From Streptomyces sp. NBC_01198 (GTDB taxonomy: Bacteria > Actinomycetota > Actinomycetes > Streptomycetales > Streptomycetaceae): DNA of 64,000 nt. Both the position numbers and the translations under genes were made by a program. The DNA is taken from contig NZ_CP108568.1 of NCBI RefSeq assembly GCF_036010485.1, forward strand, positions 5,728,501 to 5,792,500, given 5' to 3'. Below the pieces are notes generated by a model, which saw only the letters and a program-made list of their open reading frames with translations, did not search any database and was not told the origin of the DNA. Shown in pieces: positions 16,438 through 25,002 of this stretch. Position 1 is the first letter of the stretch. Each line of letters starts with the position of its first letter.

Positions 16438-16749
16438 CTAGTGCGCGAAGTCGTCGCGGGAGACGTCGACGGGGCCACGCGGGGTGGTCGTGGTGTGGGG
16501 CTGGAGGTCGACCTGGACCCGGTGTGTGGTGCCCCGGTCGATGGAGCCGCCGAGTTCCGCGGTCACCACGCCGATGCGCAGACCGCCGCCCGCGGTGCCG
16601 GCGCGGTGCACCTGGACGGTGAATTCCAGGCTGACCTTGTCGACCGAGAAGCCGATCCGCTTGCCCGTAGCGGCGGTCTGCGCCTGCTCCAGCTCGCCGC
16701 GTATCTGCTGGATGACCTCGGCCAGGCCGACGAAGGACGGCGGTTCCAC
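16438..16749 (-). CDS. Trypsin-co-occurring (trypco2) domain protein
   Basis: 103 residues. The N-terminal LAEVIQQIRGELEQAQ helix, then RIGFSVDKVSLEFTVQVHR and a C-terminal THRVQVDLQP strand match the trypco2 domain, a small module named for its linkage to trypsin-like proteases in predicted bacterial conflict/immune-like systems. Fittingly, a trypsin-like protease gene starts 93 bp away on the opposite strand. The protein is probably a cytoplasmic adaptor or regulator of the protease. The ATG at 16749 is preceded by a weak ribosome-binding site. It shares a divergent promoter region with the four-gene block that follows. Confidence 0.85.
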   Translation of the reverse strand: MEPPSFVGLAEVIQQIRGELEQAQTAATGKRIGFSVDKVSLEFTVQVHRAGTAGGGLRIGVVTAELGGSIDRGTTHRVQVDLQPHTTTTPRGPVDVSRDDFAH

Positions 16750-16841
16750 GGGTGTTGCCCCCAGGGGTGATCTCGCGAGCGGGGCACAAGTGTAGGACTT
16801 TTAGCGCGACATGACTGGATGTCAGGCGTAAGGTGCACGGC

Positions 16842-18689
16842 ATGGAGGCCGAGGGGGGAGTCGGTATCGGGTCCTCCCTGGCGACGCCGTCCTGGGCGGT
16901 GCGTATCCGGCGGGCCAACGGGACGATCGCGGGCAGCGGGATTCTGCTGAGCCCAGACCGGGTGCTGACCTGCGCACATGTGGTCGGGCGGGACGAAGAG
17001 GTCACCGCGGAGTTCGTCGGTGCGGCCGGCTTCCGGGTGCCTGAGGTGCCCGCCAGGGTCGCGGGGGACGCCTACCGCCCCAAGCAGCGGGACAACAACG
17101 GCGACCCCATCGGCGACGTGGCGCTGCTCGAACTGGACCGGCCGCGGCCGGCCGGCGAGGCGACCTCGCTGCACCGGGTGTCGGCGCCCGGCCGCGAGGT
17201 GCGGATGTACGGCTTCCCCGCCGCGTACAACGGCGGACTGTGGCTGCCCGCCACCATCCTTGGCGGCTGCGGCCGGGACGGCCAGGTGCAGTTGCGGCCG
17301 CCCAGCCCAGCGGAGGTGGCCAGGCCGGGGTTCAGCGGCGGCGGGGTGGTGGACCTGGCTACCGACCGGGTCATCGGCATGGTGGTGGCCAGCGCGCCGG
17401 AGGAGGGCGCCGGCTGGTCGTTCATGAGCCCCGCCGAGACCGTGCTGCGGCACCTGGACGAGGTCGGCGAGTGGACGGTGGGGCCGACCGCGGTCGACGA
17501 GGAACTGCGCTCCGCCGCGTCCGGCGACGACGAGTCGCCGCTCGACCAGCCGTTCGCCGAGCGGCTGGCGCACTGGCTGCGCGGCGACGGCACCGCCCGC
17601 CAGGTCAAGATCAGCCTCGTCCCCGACGACGACGCGGTGCGCGCGGCCACCCTGCGCCGCGCGATCACCCTGGCCGACCGGGAGTTACGCAGCCGCTTCT
17701 CCACCGGGCGCCCGTCGCTCGACGCGCCGGGGACCATACCGGCGGCCGGCGGCCTCGACCTCGCCGTCTACGCGACCGGCCGCACCACCGACCACGTCGC
17801 CGACCGGATCGCCGGGCGGATGGGGCTGTGGCAGCACCCCGAACTGCCCGCCGCGCAGCGCATCGCGGCGGCCAAGGTGACCATCACCCTGGTCGTGGAC
17901 GGTGTGGACGCCGCCGTGGACCCCGGGTCGCTGATCGACCTGCTGGCGCTGCTGGTCGCCCGGGGCAGCCGGGTATTGCTGGTCTTCCGCACGGCCGGCG
18001 ACCATTTCGCCCGCGCCCGGGAGGAGTTGGTGCTGCGCCCGGCGCAGGAGCGCCGCACGCGGCTGTGGGCGCGGCTGGAGCGCATCGCCGGGGCGCCCGC
18101 CAAGGAGCTGGACCACCTGATGGCCCGGGTCTCCGGCGCCGAGGAGCTGACCGACAAGGCTGTCGACGCGCTGGTCCATGTGATCGCCTCCCGCACCGAA
18201 CTGCGGGCAGCCCATGGTGCCTTCGCCGGAGCGCTCGACGAGGGCCCCGACCTGACGCGCTACGAGCGCGTGGCGGCCCGCGCCGAGCAGCACCTGCAGG
18301 CCGCCATCACCGCGCTGCACGAACTGCTGCGCCGCCGCGAGGAGTTGCGCGGGGTCCTCGGCCCGTACCGGCGGCTCTACGAGGAGAGCGCCGCGCGCGG
18401 CGAGAACCTGGAGGCCGACGCCGTCTATGTCGCCGCCTACGAGATGGTGCGCGAGCGGCCCTGCGACGTGCCGGCCGCCGAGGTCGCGGTCCGCCGCTTC
18501 CTCGACCTCGTGGACCGTCCGGACCGGCCGCCCGCCGGCGACACCGGAGCCCCGCCGGAACCGGACCGCCAGCAGGACCGCCAGCAGGACCGCCAGCAGG
18601 ACCGCCAGCAGGACCGGCAGCAGAGCCAGGCCGAGGACCGGGCACATGACCGCGACGGCGACCGCGACGGAGGAGGTACGCCGACATGA
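16842..18689 (+). CDS. Trypsin-like serine protease with large C-terminal effector-type region
   Basis: 615 residues. Residues 15-200 are a trypsin-like peptidase with an intact triad: H46 (TCAHVV), D92 (GDVALLELD) and S165 (PGFSGGG). No signal peptide or membrane segment is seen, so it should act in the cytoplasm, as in trypco-linked conflict systems. Residues 240-400 contain a segment (VTITLVVDGVDAA then GSRVLLVFRT) recalling the Walker B/sensor region of signalling NTPases, but no P-loop is present. Residues about 450-520 are likely coiled coil. The tail (575-594) is five DRQQ repeats encoded by tandem 12-bp units. The last four bases overlap the kinase start (ATGA), so the two are translationally coupled. 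Likely role: signal-controlled cleavage of a partner. Confidence 0.85.
   Translation: MEAEGGVGIGSSLATPSWAVRIRRANGTIAGSGILLSPDRVLTCAHVVGRDEEVTAEFVGAAGFRVPEVPARVAGDAYRPKQRDNNGDPIGDVALLELDRPRPAGEATSLHRVSAPGREVRMYGFPAAYNGGLWLPATILGGCGRDGQVQLRPPSPAEVARPGFSGGGVVDLATDRVIGMVVASAPEEGAGWSFMSPAETVLRHLDEVGEWTVGPTAVDEELRSAASGDDESPLDQPFAERLAHWLRGDGTARQVKISLVPDDDAVRAATLRRAITLADRELRSRFSTGRPSLDAPGTIPAAGGLDLAVYATGRTTDHVADRIAGRMGLWQHPELPAAQRIAAAKVTITLVVDGVDAAVDPGSLIDLLALLVARGSRVLLVFRTAGDHFARAREELVLRPAQERRTRLWARLERIAGAPAKELDHLMARVSGAEELTDKAVDALVHVIASRTELRAAHGAFAGALDEGPDLTRYERVAARAEQHLQAAITALHELLRRREELRGVLGPYRRLYEESAARGENLEADAVYVAAYEMVRERPCDVPAAEVAVRRFLDLVDRPDRPPAGDTGAPPEPDRQQDRQQDRQQDRQQDRQQSQAEDRAHDRDGDRDGGGTPT
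18564..18623 (+). repeat. Five tandem 12-bp repeats encoding DRQQ
   Basis: Unit GACCGCCAGCAG, repeated in frame five times (the last with one base changed), near the end of the protease gene. It encodes a charged, glutamine-rich tail and is a likely site of slippage-based length change in multiples of four residues. Confidence 0.9.
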
Positions 18690-21190
18690 CCGCGCCCGGC
18701 GCCCCCTGCCCGCACTACCCCTGCAAGGGCGCCATCCGCCCCTCCGGTTACTGCGGCACCTGCCACCGCCACCCCTCGACCGCGCCCGGCTCGGCCACCG
18801 CCCCCGCGCGCCGGACCACCGGCCCGGCGACCGTACCGGGCCCGCGTGCCGCGCCGCCGGCGGTGGACGCGCAGGCGGTGCCCCGCCCGACCGCGCCGGT
18901 CGGCGCCCTCGACCCCGACGGCCTGGTCCGGCTGCCCCGCATCCCGCGCCCCGACGACGACGACGTCGTCCGCTCCACCGCCCGCCGCCCCGAGGGCGGC
19001 AGGCGCTGCGGCATGCCGGAGTGCGGCGGCACCATCGGGCTGTCCTACGAGCCCGACGAGCCCGACCCCGACGAGGGCTTCTGCCCGCTCTGCGGCACCC
19101 CCTACTCCTTCCGCCCGCAACTGGGCCCCGGCGACGTGGTCGCCGGGCAGTACAAGGTGCTGGGGTATCTCTCGCCCGGCGGCACCGGCTGGGTCTACCT
19201 CGCTGAGGACCTCGACCTGCCGGGCCAGCGGGTGGTGCTGAAGACGCAGATCAACACCCGGGACGCGGCGGCCCGCCGCAAGGCCGTCGAGGAGCGCCGC
19301 TCGCTGACGACCCTGCACCACCCGGACATCGTCGGGATCATCGCGTCCAAGCAGCACCAGGTCGAGGGCGACACCGAGCCCACCGACTACATCGTCATGG
19401 AGTACGTCGCGGGCCGCCCGCTCGACCAGCTCATGCGCGCCGGCGAGGAGGAGCTGACCGGGCTGTTCGGCGAGCCGTTCGCGTTCGACCACGTCGTCAC
19501 CTACGGCTGCAAGATCCTCGGCGCCCTGGAGTACCTGCACGACCAGGACCTGCTCTACTGCGACATGAAGCCGGAGAACGTCATCCACTACGACCGGCAG
19601 ATCAAGGTCATCGACCTCGGCGCGGTCCGGCGTATCGACGACCGCACCAGCGCCCTGGTCCACACCCCGCGGTTCGCACCGCCCAAGCGGGAGCGCGACG
19701 AGCGCGGATTCCTGGTCGACACCGACCTGTTCACCGTGGGCCGCACGCTGGCGGAGCTCGCCAAGCACGCCAAGGAGCCCGCCGGGCTCGCCGCCCGGTC
19801 CTTCGAGCGGCTGATCGGCCGCGCGACCCATGCCGAGCCCGCGGCCCGCTTCACCTCGGCGCCCCAGATGTCCCGCCAGCTGTGGGAGGTGCTGCGCGAG
19901 CACCGCGCCCTGGACCGGGGCGAGCGCCACCCGGAGCGGTCCACCCGCTTCGAGCCGACCGCCGTCGTCTTCGGCGCCGCGCTGGGCACGGTGCCCGCGC
20001 TCAGCCACTGGACGCTGCGGCCGGTGGGCGCCGCGCCGCCGGACCTGGCCACCGTGGCGCCCGGCCCGCAGGAGACGGCCCGGGCGCTGCCGGGGCCGAT
20101 CGCGGACCCGGACGACCCCGCGGCGGTGCTGCTCGGCGGACTGGCGGGCGACGCGCCGGAACGGACGGCGGAGCGGGTACGCGAGGATCCCACGCTGGGG
20201 ACCGTCGAGGTCGCGCTGTGGCTGTGCCGGTCGTATCTGCTGGCCGGCGAGCCGGGCGCGGCGGGCGAGCCGGCCCGAGCGGAGGCGGAGCGCTGGCTGG
20301 CCGAGGCGGTCCGGATGATGGGCCCCGACGTCGCCGGCTACGACTGGCGGCCGCCGTGGCACCGCGGGCTGCTGCACCTGATGCGCGGCCAGGTCAAGGA
20401 CGCGCAGGGCGAGTTCGCCGTGGTCTACGCGACGGTGCCGGGGGAGTGGGCGCCGAAGCTGGCGCTCGGCTACTGCGCGGAACACCTCGCCAACGCCCTC
20501 GCGGCGCAGGGCCCGGCGGTGGAGCCCGACACGGAGCCGTCGGCGGCGGAGGCGGAGCGGCGGGAGGCCGCCAGACAGGCGGCGCGGGCGGAGGCCGAAG
20601 CGGAGGCCAAGGCGTACTACCTGGCCGTCTGGGAGCGCGACCGCGCTCACACCAGCGCGGCCTTCGGGCTGGCCAGGCTGCGGCTGCTGCACGGCGACCG
20701 GGCCGACGCGGTGCGGGTGCTGGACCAGGTGCCGACGACCTCCCGCAACTACGACCTGGCCCGGATCGCCGCCCTGCGGACCCTCACCGGGTGGGTGGTC
20801 GGCACGGCGCCGTCGGCGGCCGACCTCAGGGCGGCCGCCGACCGGCTGGCGGAAATGCCGCACGACGACGCCCGGGACCGGTTGGTCGCCGAGATCCGGG
20901 AGAACGTGCTGGCCGGCCATCCGGCCACCGACCGCTCCGCCCCCTGGCGCACCCGGCTGGCCCTCGCGGTCACCCCGGGCGGATCCGGTCGCGGCGCCGC
21001 CCCGGCTCCCGGCGAGCCGGACTTCCCGCAGCTGCCGCCGGGGGAGCTGTTCGGGGGTGCGAACAGCCGCCGGGCGCTGGCCCAGTTGCTCTACGGGTCG
21101 CTGCGCACGCTCGTCGGCCGGGCGCCGGAGGGCGAGCGCGCGGAACTGCTGGACCGGGCCTACGCCGTACGCCCGCTGAGCCGATTCTGA
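18686..21190 (+). CDS. PknG-like serine/threonine protein kinase
   Basis: 834 residues with the architecture of mycobacterial PknG. An extra N-terminal four-cysteine cluster (C8, C13, C23, C26) precedes a disordered linker. Next come a rubredoxin-like module (C108, C113, C133, C136), a kinase domain (about 150-400) with K186, E203, catalytic D293 in YCDMKPEN and DLG at 310-312, and a C-terminal TPR region (about 480-790). The C-terminus ends in a VRPLSRF-like motif as in PknG. The APE motif is changed to APP. Mycobacterial PknG controls the TCA cycle and glutamate metabolism through GarA/OdhI and is driven by GlnX-GlnH nutrient sensing. Here it sits between a protease and vWA/membrane sensor genes. 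The start ATG overlaps the protease stop. Confidence 0.92.
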   Translation: MTAPGAPCPHYPCKGAIRPSGYCGTCHRHPSTAPGSATAPARRTTGPATVPGPRAAPPAVDAQAVPRPTAPVGALDPDGLVRLPRIPRPDDDDVVRSTARRPEGGRRCGMPECGGTIGLSYEPDEPDPDEGFCPLCGTPYSFRPQLGPGDVVAGQYKVLGYLSPGGTGWVYLAEDLDLPGQRVVLKTQINTRDAAARRKAVEERRSLTTLHHPDIVGIIASKQHQVEGDTEPTDYIVMEYVAGRPLDQLMRAGEEELTGLFGEPFAFDHVVTYGCKILGALEYLHDQDLLYCDMKPENVIHYDRQIKVIDLGAVRRIDDRTSALVHTPRFAPPKRERDERGFLVDTDLFTVGRTLAELAKHAKEPAGLAARSFERLIGRATHAEPAARFTSAPQMSRQLWEVLREHRALDRGERHPERSTRFEPTAVVFGAALGTVPALSHWTLRPVGAAPPDLATVAPGPQETARALPGPIADPDDPAAVLLGGLAGDAPERTAERVREDPTLGTVEVALWLCRSYLLAGEPGAAGEPARAEAERWLAEAVRMMGPDVAGYDWRPPWHRGLLHLMRGQVKDAQGEFAVVYATVPGEWAPKLALGYCAEHLANALAAQGPAVEPDTEPSAAEAERREAARQAARAEAEAEAKAYYLAVWERDRAHTSAAFGLARLRLLHGDRADAVRVLDQVPTTSRNYDLARIAALRTLTGWVVGTAPSAADLRAAADRLAEMPHDDARDRLVAEIRENVLAGHPATDRSAPWRTRLALAVTPGGSGRGAAPAPGEPDFPQLPPGELFGGANSRRALAQLLYGSLRTLVGRAPEGERAELLDRAYAVRPLSRF

Positions 21191-21273
21191 CCACTCCGAC
21201 CGGCAGGCCCCCTCGACACGCACCACTCGCGGCAACGGCAACAGCAGCTCATCGGAAGGGAGTCACGGGCACC

Positions 21274-22698
21274 GTGGACACCACGATCGGCCTCGCGGTC
21301 AGCCAGCAGAAGTACCTCCCCGCCGGCTCGGGGGAGAAGGAACTGCACGCCATCGTGACCGTCGAGGTCAGTGGCGCGGACGGCGCCACGCCCGGGCCCG
21401 CGCTCTCCGAGGTCCTGGTGGTGGACTGCTCCAGCTCGATGGACCGTCCGGAGGAGAAGTTCCGGGCGGCAAAGAACGCCGCGATCGCCGCGCTGAGACT
21501 GCTGCCCGACGGCACGCCCTTCGCCGTCGTGGCCGGCACGCAGTTCGCCGTCCTCGCGTATCCGCCGCCGAGCGGCGGCCGGACGGCGATGGCGGTGGCC
21601 GACGACCGGACCCGTGCGGAGGCGGAGACCGCGGTACGCCGGCTGGTGGCGGCCGGCGGCACCAGCGTCGGGAACTGGCTGCACCTGGCAGGGCAGCTGC
21701 TCACCGTGCAGGGAGCGCCGATCCAGCACGTGCTGATGCTCACCGACGGGCGCAACGAGCACGACCACTTCCGCCCGCTGGCGGACGTACTGACCGCGGC
21801 GGCGGGGAAGTTCGTCTGCGACGCCTGGGGCATCGGTGAGGACTGGGACGCCCAGCTGCTGCTCGCGGTGGCCCGCGCCCTGCACGGCAGCGCGGACGCC
21901 GTCCACCGCGAGTCCGAACTCGTCGAGGCCTACGAACAGTTGGTACGCGGCCTGCTCGCCAAGGCGGTCCCGGAGCTGACCCTCACCGTGGAGCCCCTGC
22001 CCGGCAGCACGCTGCGTTACGTCCGGCAGACCTTCCCCACCGAGGCGCCGCTGGCGGCGGAGGCCGGCGCACCGGGCACGTACGTCACCCGGGCGTGGGG
22101 CAACGAAGTGCGCCGCTACCACGTCTGCCTCGCGGTGGACCCCGAAGGGCAGTTGCAGGGCGAGGAGTTGCTGGCCGCCGAGATCGGCCTCAGCGCCCCG
22201 CCCGAGGCCGGCCTCCGGCGGCCCGACCCGCTGCCGCTGGTGGTGCACTGGACCGACGACCCGACGCTGTCCGGGATGACCGACCAGCAGGTCGTGCACT
22301 TCCAGCTCTACGAACAGCTCGGCGAGGCCGTGGCCGAAGCCTCGGCCGCCTACCACGGCGGCAGGAAGGAGCTGGCCACGCAGCACCTCGGCATGGCCGT
22401 GGCGCTCGCGCACCAGGCCGGCGCGCGCCGCCAACTCGCGGAACTGCGGCGGCTGGTGGAGATCCACGACCTCGCGAAGGGCGAGGTGTCGCTGCGCGAC
22501 GGCCTCAAGGCGGTGGACTTCGAGCACCTGATCACCGCGGGCAGCCACAGCACCTACGGCCCGGAGCGCGGCGGTGCCGCGGCCGATCCCGGCGTGCAAC
22601 TGGGCGCGGCCCTGACGTCCTGCCCGGCCTGCCACCGGCGGATCCCGGCGAGATCCCGCTTCTGCCCGCGCTGCGGGCGGGCGTTGGGGGAGTCATGA
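21274..22698 (+). CDS. vWA-domain protein with C-terminal zinc ribbon
   Basis: 474 residues. A von Willebrand A domain spans about 40-230 with the metal-site motif DCSSS (51-55) and a later MLTDGRNEHD. A beta-rich middle region follows, then a helical segment (about 345-400). The C-terminal zinc ribbon has C450, C453, C464 and C467 (CPACH, CPRCG). No signal peptide or membrane helix is seen. vWA proteins usually assemble partners through metal-dependent binding, so this is a plausible scaffold linking kinase, protease and membrane sensor. The GTG start at 21274 lies 13 bases after a GAAGGGA site. Its stop overlaps the next start by four bases (ATGA). Confidence 0.85.
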   Translation: MDTTIGLAVSQQKYLPAGSGEKELHAIVTVEVSGADGATPGPALSEVLVVDCSSSMDRPEEKFRAAKNAAIAALRLLPDGTPFAVVAGTQFAVLAYPPPSGGRTAMAVADDRTRAEAETAVRRLVAAGGTSVGNWLHLAGQLLTVQGAPIQHVLMLTDGRNEHDHFRPLADVLTAAAGKFVCDAWGIGEDWDAQLLLAVARALHGSADAVHRESELVEAYEQLVRGLLAKAVPELTLTVEPLPGSTLRYVRQTFPTEAPLAAEAGAPGTYVTRAWGNEVRRYHVCLAVDPEGQLQGEELLAAEIGLSAPPEAGLRRPDPLPLVVHWTDDPTLSGMTDQQVVHFQLYEQLGEAVAEASAAYHGGRKELATQHLGMAVALAHQAGARRQLAELRRLVEIHDLAKGEVSLRDGLKAVDFEHLITAGSHSTYGPERGGAAADPGVQLGAALTSCPACHRRIPARSRFCPRCGRALGES

Positions 22699-24971
22699 GC
22701 GAGAACACCGTCCAGGACGAGGCGACAGCGCCGCCGGCGGCGGGACCGAGCGGGACGCTGCGCGAACTGACCCGGCGCAGGCTGGTGTTGCTGGCCACGG
22801 TGGTGCTGACCACGCTGGCGCTCTTCCACGCCTACCGCGGGGTGCACTCCGACGCGGTGCCGCTGCAGCGCTACAGCGCTCCCGGCGTGCTGGCGGTCGA
22901 CACCGCCATGGACGCGCTGACCAAGGCCCAAGAGGGCCTCGCGCCCGACGAAGGCACCACCAGTGACTTCCACACCCGGATCTCGGTGGCCCACCAGAGC
23001 CTCGCCCGGGCCGCGGCCGCCGACGTCACCGGGCTCAGCGGACGCCAGACGATCCAGACGGTGACCGGCCTGATCGCCACCTACTCCGGCTGGATCGAGG
23101 ACGCCCAGGCCGAGAGCGCCGGCAGCCAGCCCTCGGCGGCCGGGAAGGAGCCGAGTCCGCTGCCCGCGGCCTTCCAGGACTACGCCGGCAGCGTGCTCCA
23201 GGGTGACGCCGACAGCCCCACGGACGCCAGCGTGATCGAAAGGCTCAAGGCGCTGCAGAGCGAGCAGCAGAAGGTGGTGCGCGAGCAGACCGACTTCGGA
23301 CCGCTGCTGTGGCTGGAGTGGGGCGTCGCCCTCGCCCTGGTCCTCGGGCTGCTCGTGCTGCTCGCCGAGGCGCACCGCTTCTCCGGCGCGCGCTTCCGGC
23401 GGCAGTGGAATCCGGCACTGCTGGGCGCGGCGGTGCTGCTCGTCGCGGGCACCGCCGTGCTGGTCGTCTTCACCGTGCTGACGCACTCCGGGCTGGCCGA
23501 CGCCCGCGCCGCGCTGGCGACGTCGCCGACCGGCGACGGGATACCGCGAGCCGGAGCCGAGGTCTCGCGCCGGCTGGCGGGCACCGGCTTCCGCGCGGCG
23601 GCGGCCTACTGGATCCTGGCCGGCGGGCCGCTGCTCGCGGCGTTCGTCGTGCTCGGCCTGCAACCGCGGATCAACGAATACCGCCTCAAGGTCGTCGTAC
23701 TGCGCCGGCCCCGGCCCCGTTCGCTGGGGGTGCTCGCACTGTGCCTGGTGGTGCTGGCCGGCGGCGGCGCCGTCGTCGTGCAGGCCACCGGCTGGAACGG
23801 CTCGGTCACGCTGCTTGCCAACTGGACCGGAGGCGAACAGGAGGAGTTCCAGCGCCTGGTGATCGACAAGTTCGAGCACAAGTACCGGATCCACGTGGTC
23901 TACCAGGGCAGTTCGGCCGAGAGCCAGGTGCTCGCCGCCGACGTCGAGTTCGGCACGCCGCCGGACGTCGCCGTCCTGCCCGGCCCCGGCGAACTCGCCG
24001 GATTCGCCGCCAAGGGCATGCTCACCCCGCTGGACGACCTGGTCCGCGAGGCCGACTTCGGCTCGACCTGGGTCACCCCGGCCATCGGCGCCGACGGGAC
24101 GACGCACGCGTACTGGCTGCCGATCAAGACCGACCTGAAGAGCATGGTCTGGCACCCGCAGGGACAGGACGACACGGAGGTCGAGAAGGCCGCACGGCAG
24201 CCCGGCGCCTGGTGCCTCGGCATGGGCAGCGACGCCACCTCCGGATGGCCGGGCTCCGACTGGATCGAGGACATCCTGCTCCAGCAGACCGACCAGGACA
24301 CCTACACGCAATGGGTGAACGGCGAGGTGCACTGGAAGGACGACCGCGTCCGCACCGCCTGGCAGACCTGGGGCAAGCTCGTCGGTGCCGGCGACCCGAG
24401 ATACACCGTGCGCGCCCTGAAGACGAACTTCGGCGACGCCGCCGAGGGCGCCGGCAGCAAGCCGCCGACCTGCGGTCTTGAACACCAGTCGTCCTTCGCC
24501 CGCGGCAGCGTCGGCTGGCGCGAGGCCGGCGGAGCCGCGTACGTGCACTCCGCCAAGGTCATCCCGGGCGCCTCGGCAGACAGCAACCGCTGGGAGGTCT
24601 CCGGTGACCTCGCCGCCGTCCTGCACAGCACCCCGCAGTCCCGCAAGCTGATCGGCTACCTCGCCTCCGACGAGGCCCAACGCGCTCGAATCGGCACGCA
24701 GACCGGCTTCTCCGTCGAGCACACCGTGCTGGCCGACTACCCGGACACCGGTGTGATCGGCGAGATGGCCGACACCCTGCGCAGCCCGGGCGCGGTCCGC
24801 TGCTACGACGCCTCCGACGCGATGCCGCCCCAGGTCCGGGACGCCTTCGCCCTCGCGGTCCTGCGCTACCTCGCCGATCCCACGACCCTCGACCGCCAGC
24901 TCGCCGAGCTCGACAGGGTCACCGACACCCTCGGCAAAAGGGCGCCCACCTCGGTCTGTTCGCAGGGCTGA
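22695..24971 (+). CDS. Membrane sensor: GlnX-like helices fused to an extracellular solute-binding domain
   Basis: 758 residues. Predicted helices lie at about 30-47, 203-225, 240-263, 301-323 and 343-364. With a cytoplasmic N-terminus this puts a helical region (48-200), a loop (264-300) and the whole C-terminal part outside. Residues about 369-758 are an extracellular solute-binding protein of the sugar type (FDKFEHKY-like start, PPDVAVLPGPGEL, then CLGMGSDATSGWPGSDWIED). There is no lipobox; the domain is tethered by the fifth helix. In mycobacteria, PknG is controlled by separate GlnX (membrane) and GlnH (binding lipoprotein) proteins. Here both functions appear fused in one protein, with a sugar-type rather than amino-acid-type binding domain. 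It overlaps the vWA gene by four bases and ends the operon. Confidence 0.85.
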   Translation: MSENTVQDEATAPPAAGPSGTLRELTRRRLVLLATVVLTTLALFHAYRGVHSDAVPLQRYSAPGVLAVDTAMDALTKAQEGLAPDEGTTSDFHTRISVAHQSLARAAAADVTGLSGRQTIQTVTGLIATYSGWIEDAQAESAGSQPSAAGKEPSPLPAAFQDYAGSVLQGDADSPTDASVIERLKALQSEQQKVVREQTDFGPLLWLEWGVALALVLGLLVLLAEAHRFSGARFRRQWNPALLGAAVLLVAGTAVLVVFTVLTHSGLADARAALATSPTGDGIPRAGAEVSRRLAGTGFRAAAAYWILAGGPLLAAFVVLGLQPRINEYRLKVVVLRRPRPRSLGVLALCLVVLAGGGAVVVQATGWNGSVTLLANWTGGEQEEFQRLVIDKFEHKYRIHVVYQGSSAESQVLAADVEFGTPPDVAVLPGPGELAGFAAKGMLTPLDDLVREADFGSTWVTPAIGADGTTHAYWLPIKTDLKSMVWHPQGQDDTEVEKAARQPGAWCLGMGSDATSGWPGSDWIEDILLQQTDQDTYTQWVNGEVHWKDDRVRTAWQTWGKLVGAGDPRYTVRALKTNFGDAAEGAGSKPPTCGLEHQSSFARGSVGWREAGGAAYVHSAKVIPGASADSNRWEVSGDLAAVLHSTPQSRKLIGYLASDEAQRARIGTQTGFSVEHTVLADYPDTGVIGEMADTLRSPGAVRCYDASDAMPPQVRDAFALAVLRYLADPTTLDRQLAELDRVTDTLGKRAPTSVCSQG

Positions 24972-25002
24972 ACCCCGACCGCCCGAGGCGGCGCCCCCGC
25001 GG

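Noticed and set aside
18564-18623. Tandem repeat as a CRISPR array
   Set aside because: 12-bp in-frame codon repeats (DRQQ) inside a gene, no spacers.
18437-21241. Very long minus-strand frame opposite the PknG-like kinase
   Set aside because: High-GC antisense shadow: no ribosome-binding site, no domain, composition mirrors the third-position GC of the kinase gene.
22554-24722. 722-codon minus-strand frame over the vWA and membrane-sensor genes
   Set aside because: Antisense shadow of the sensor; the sense frame has clear helices and binding-domain motifs.
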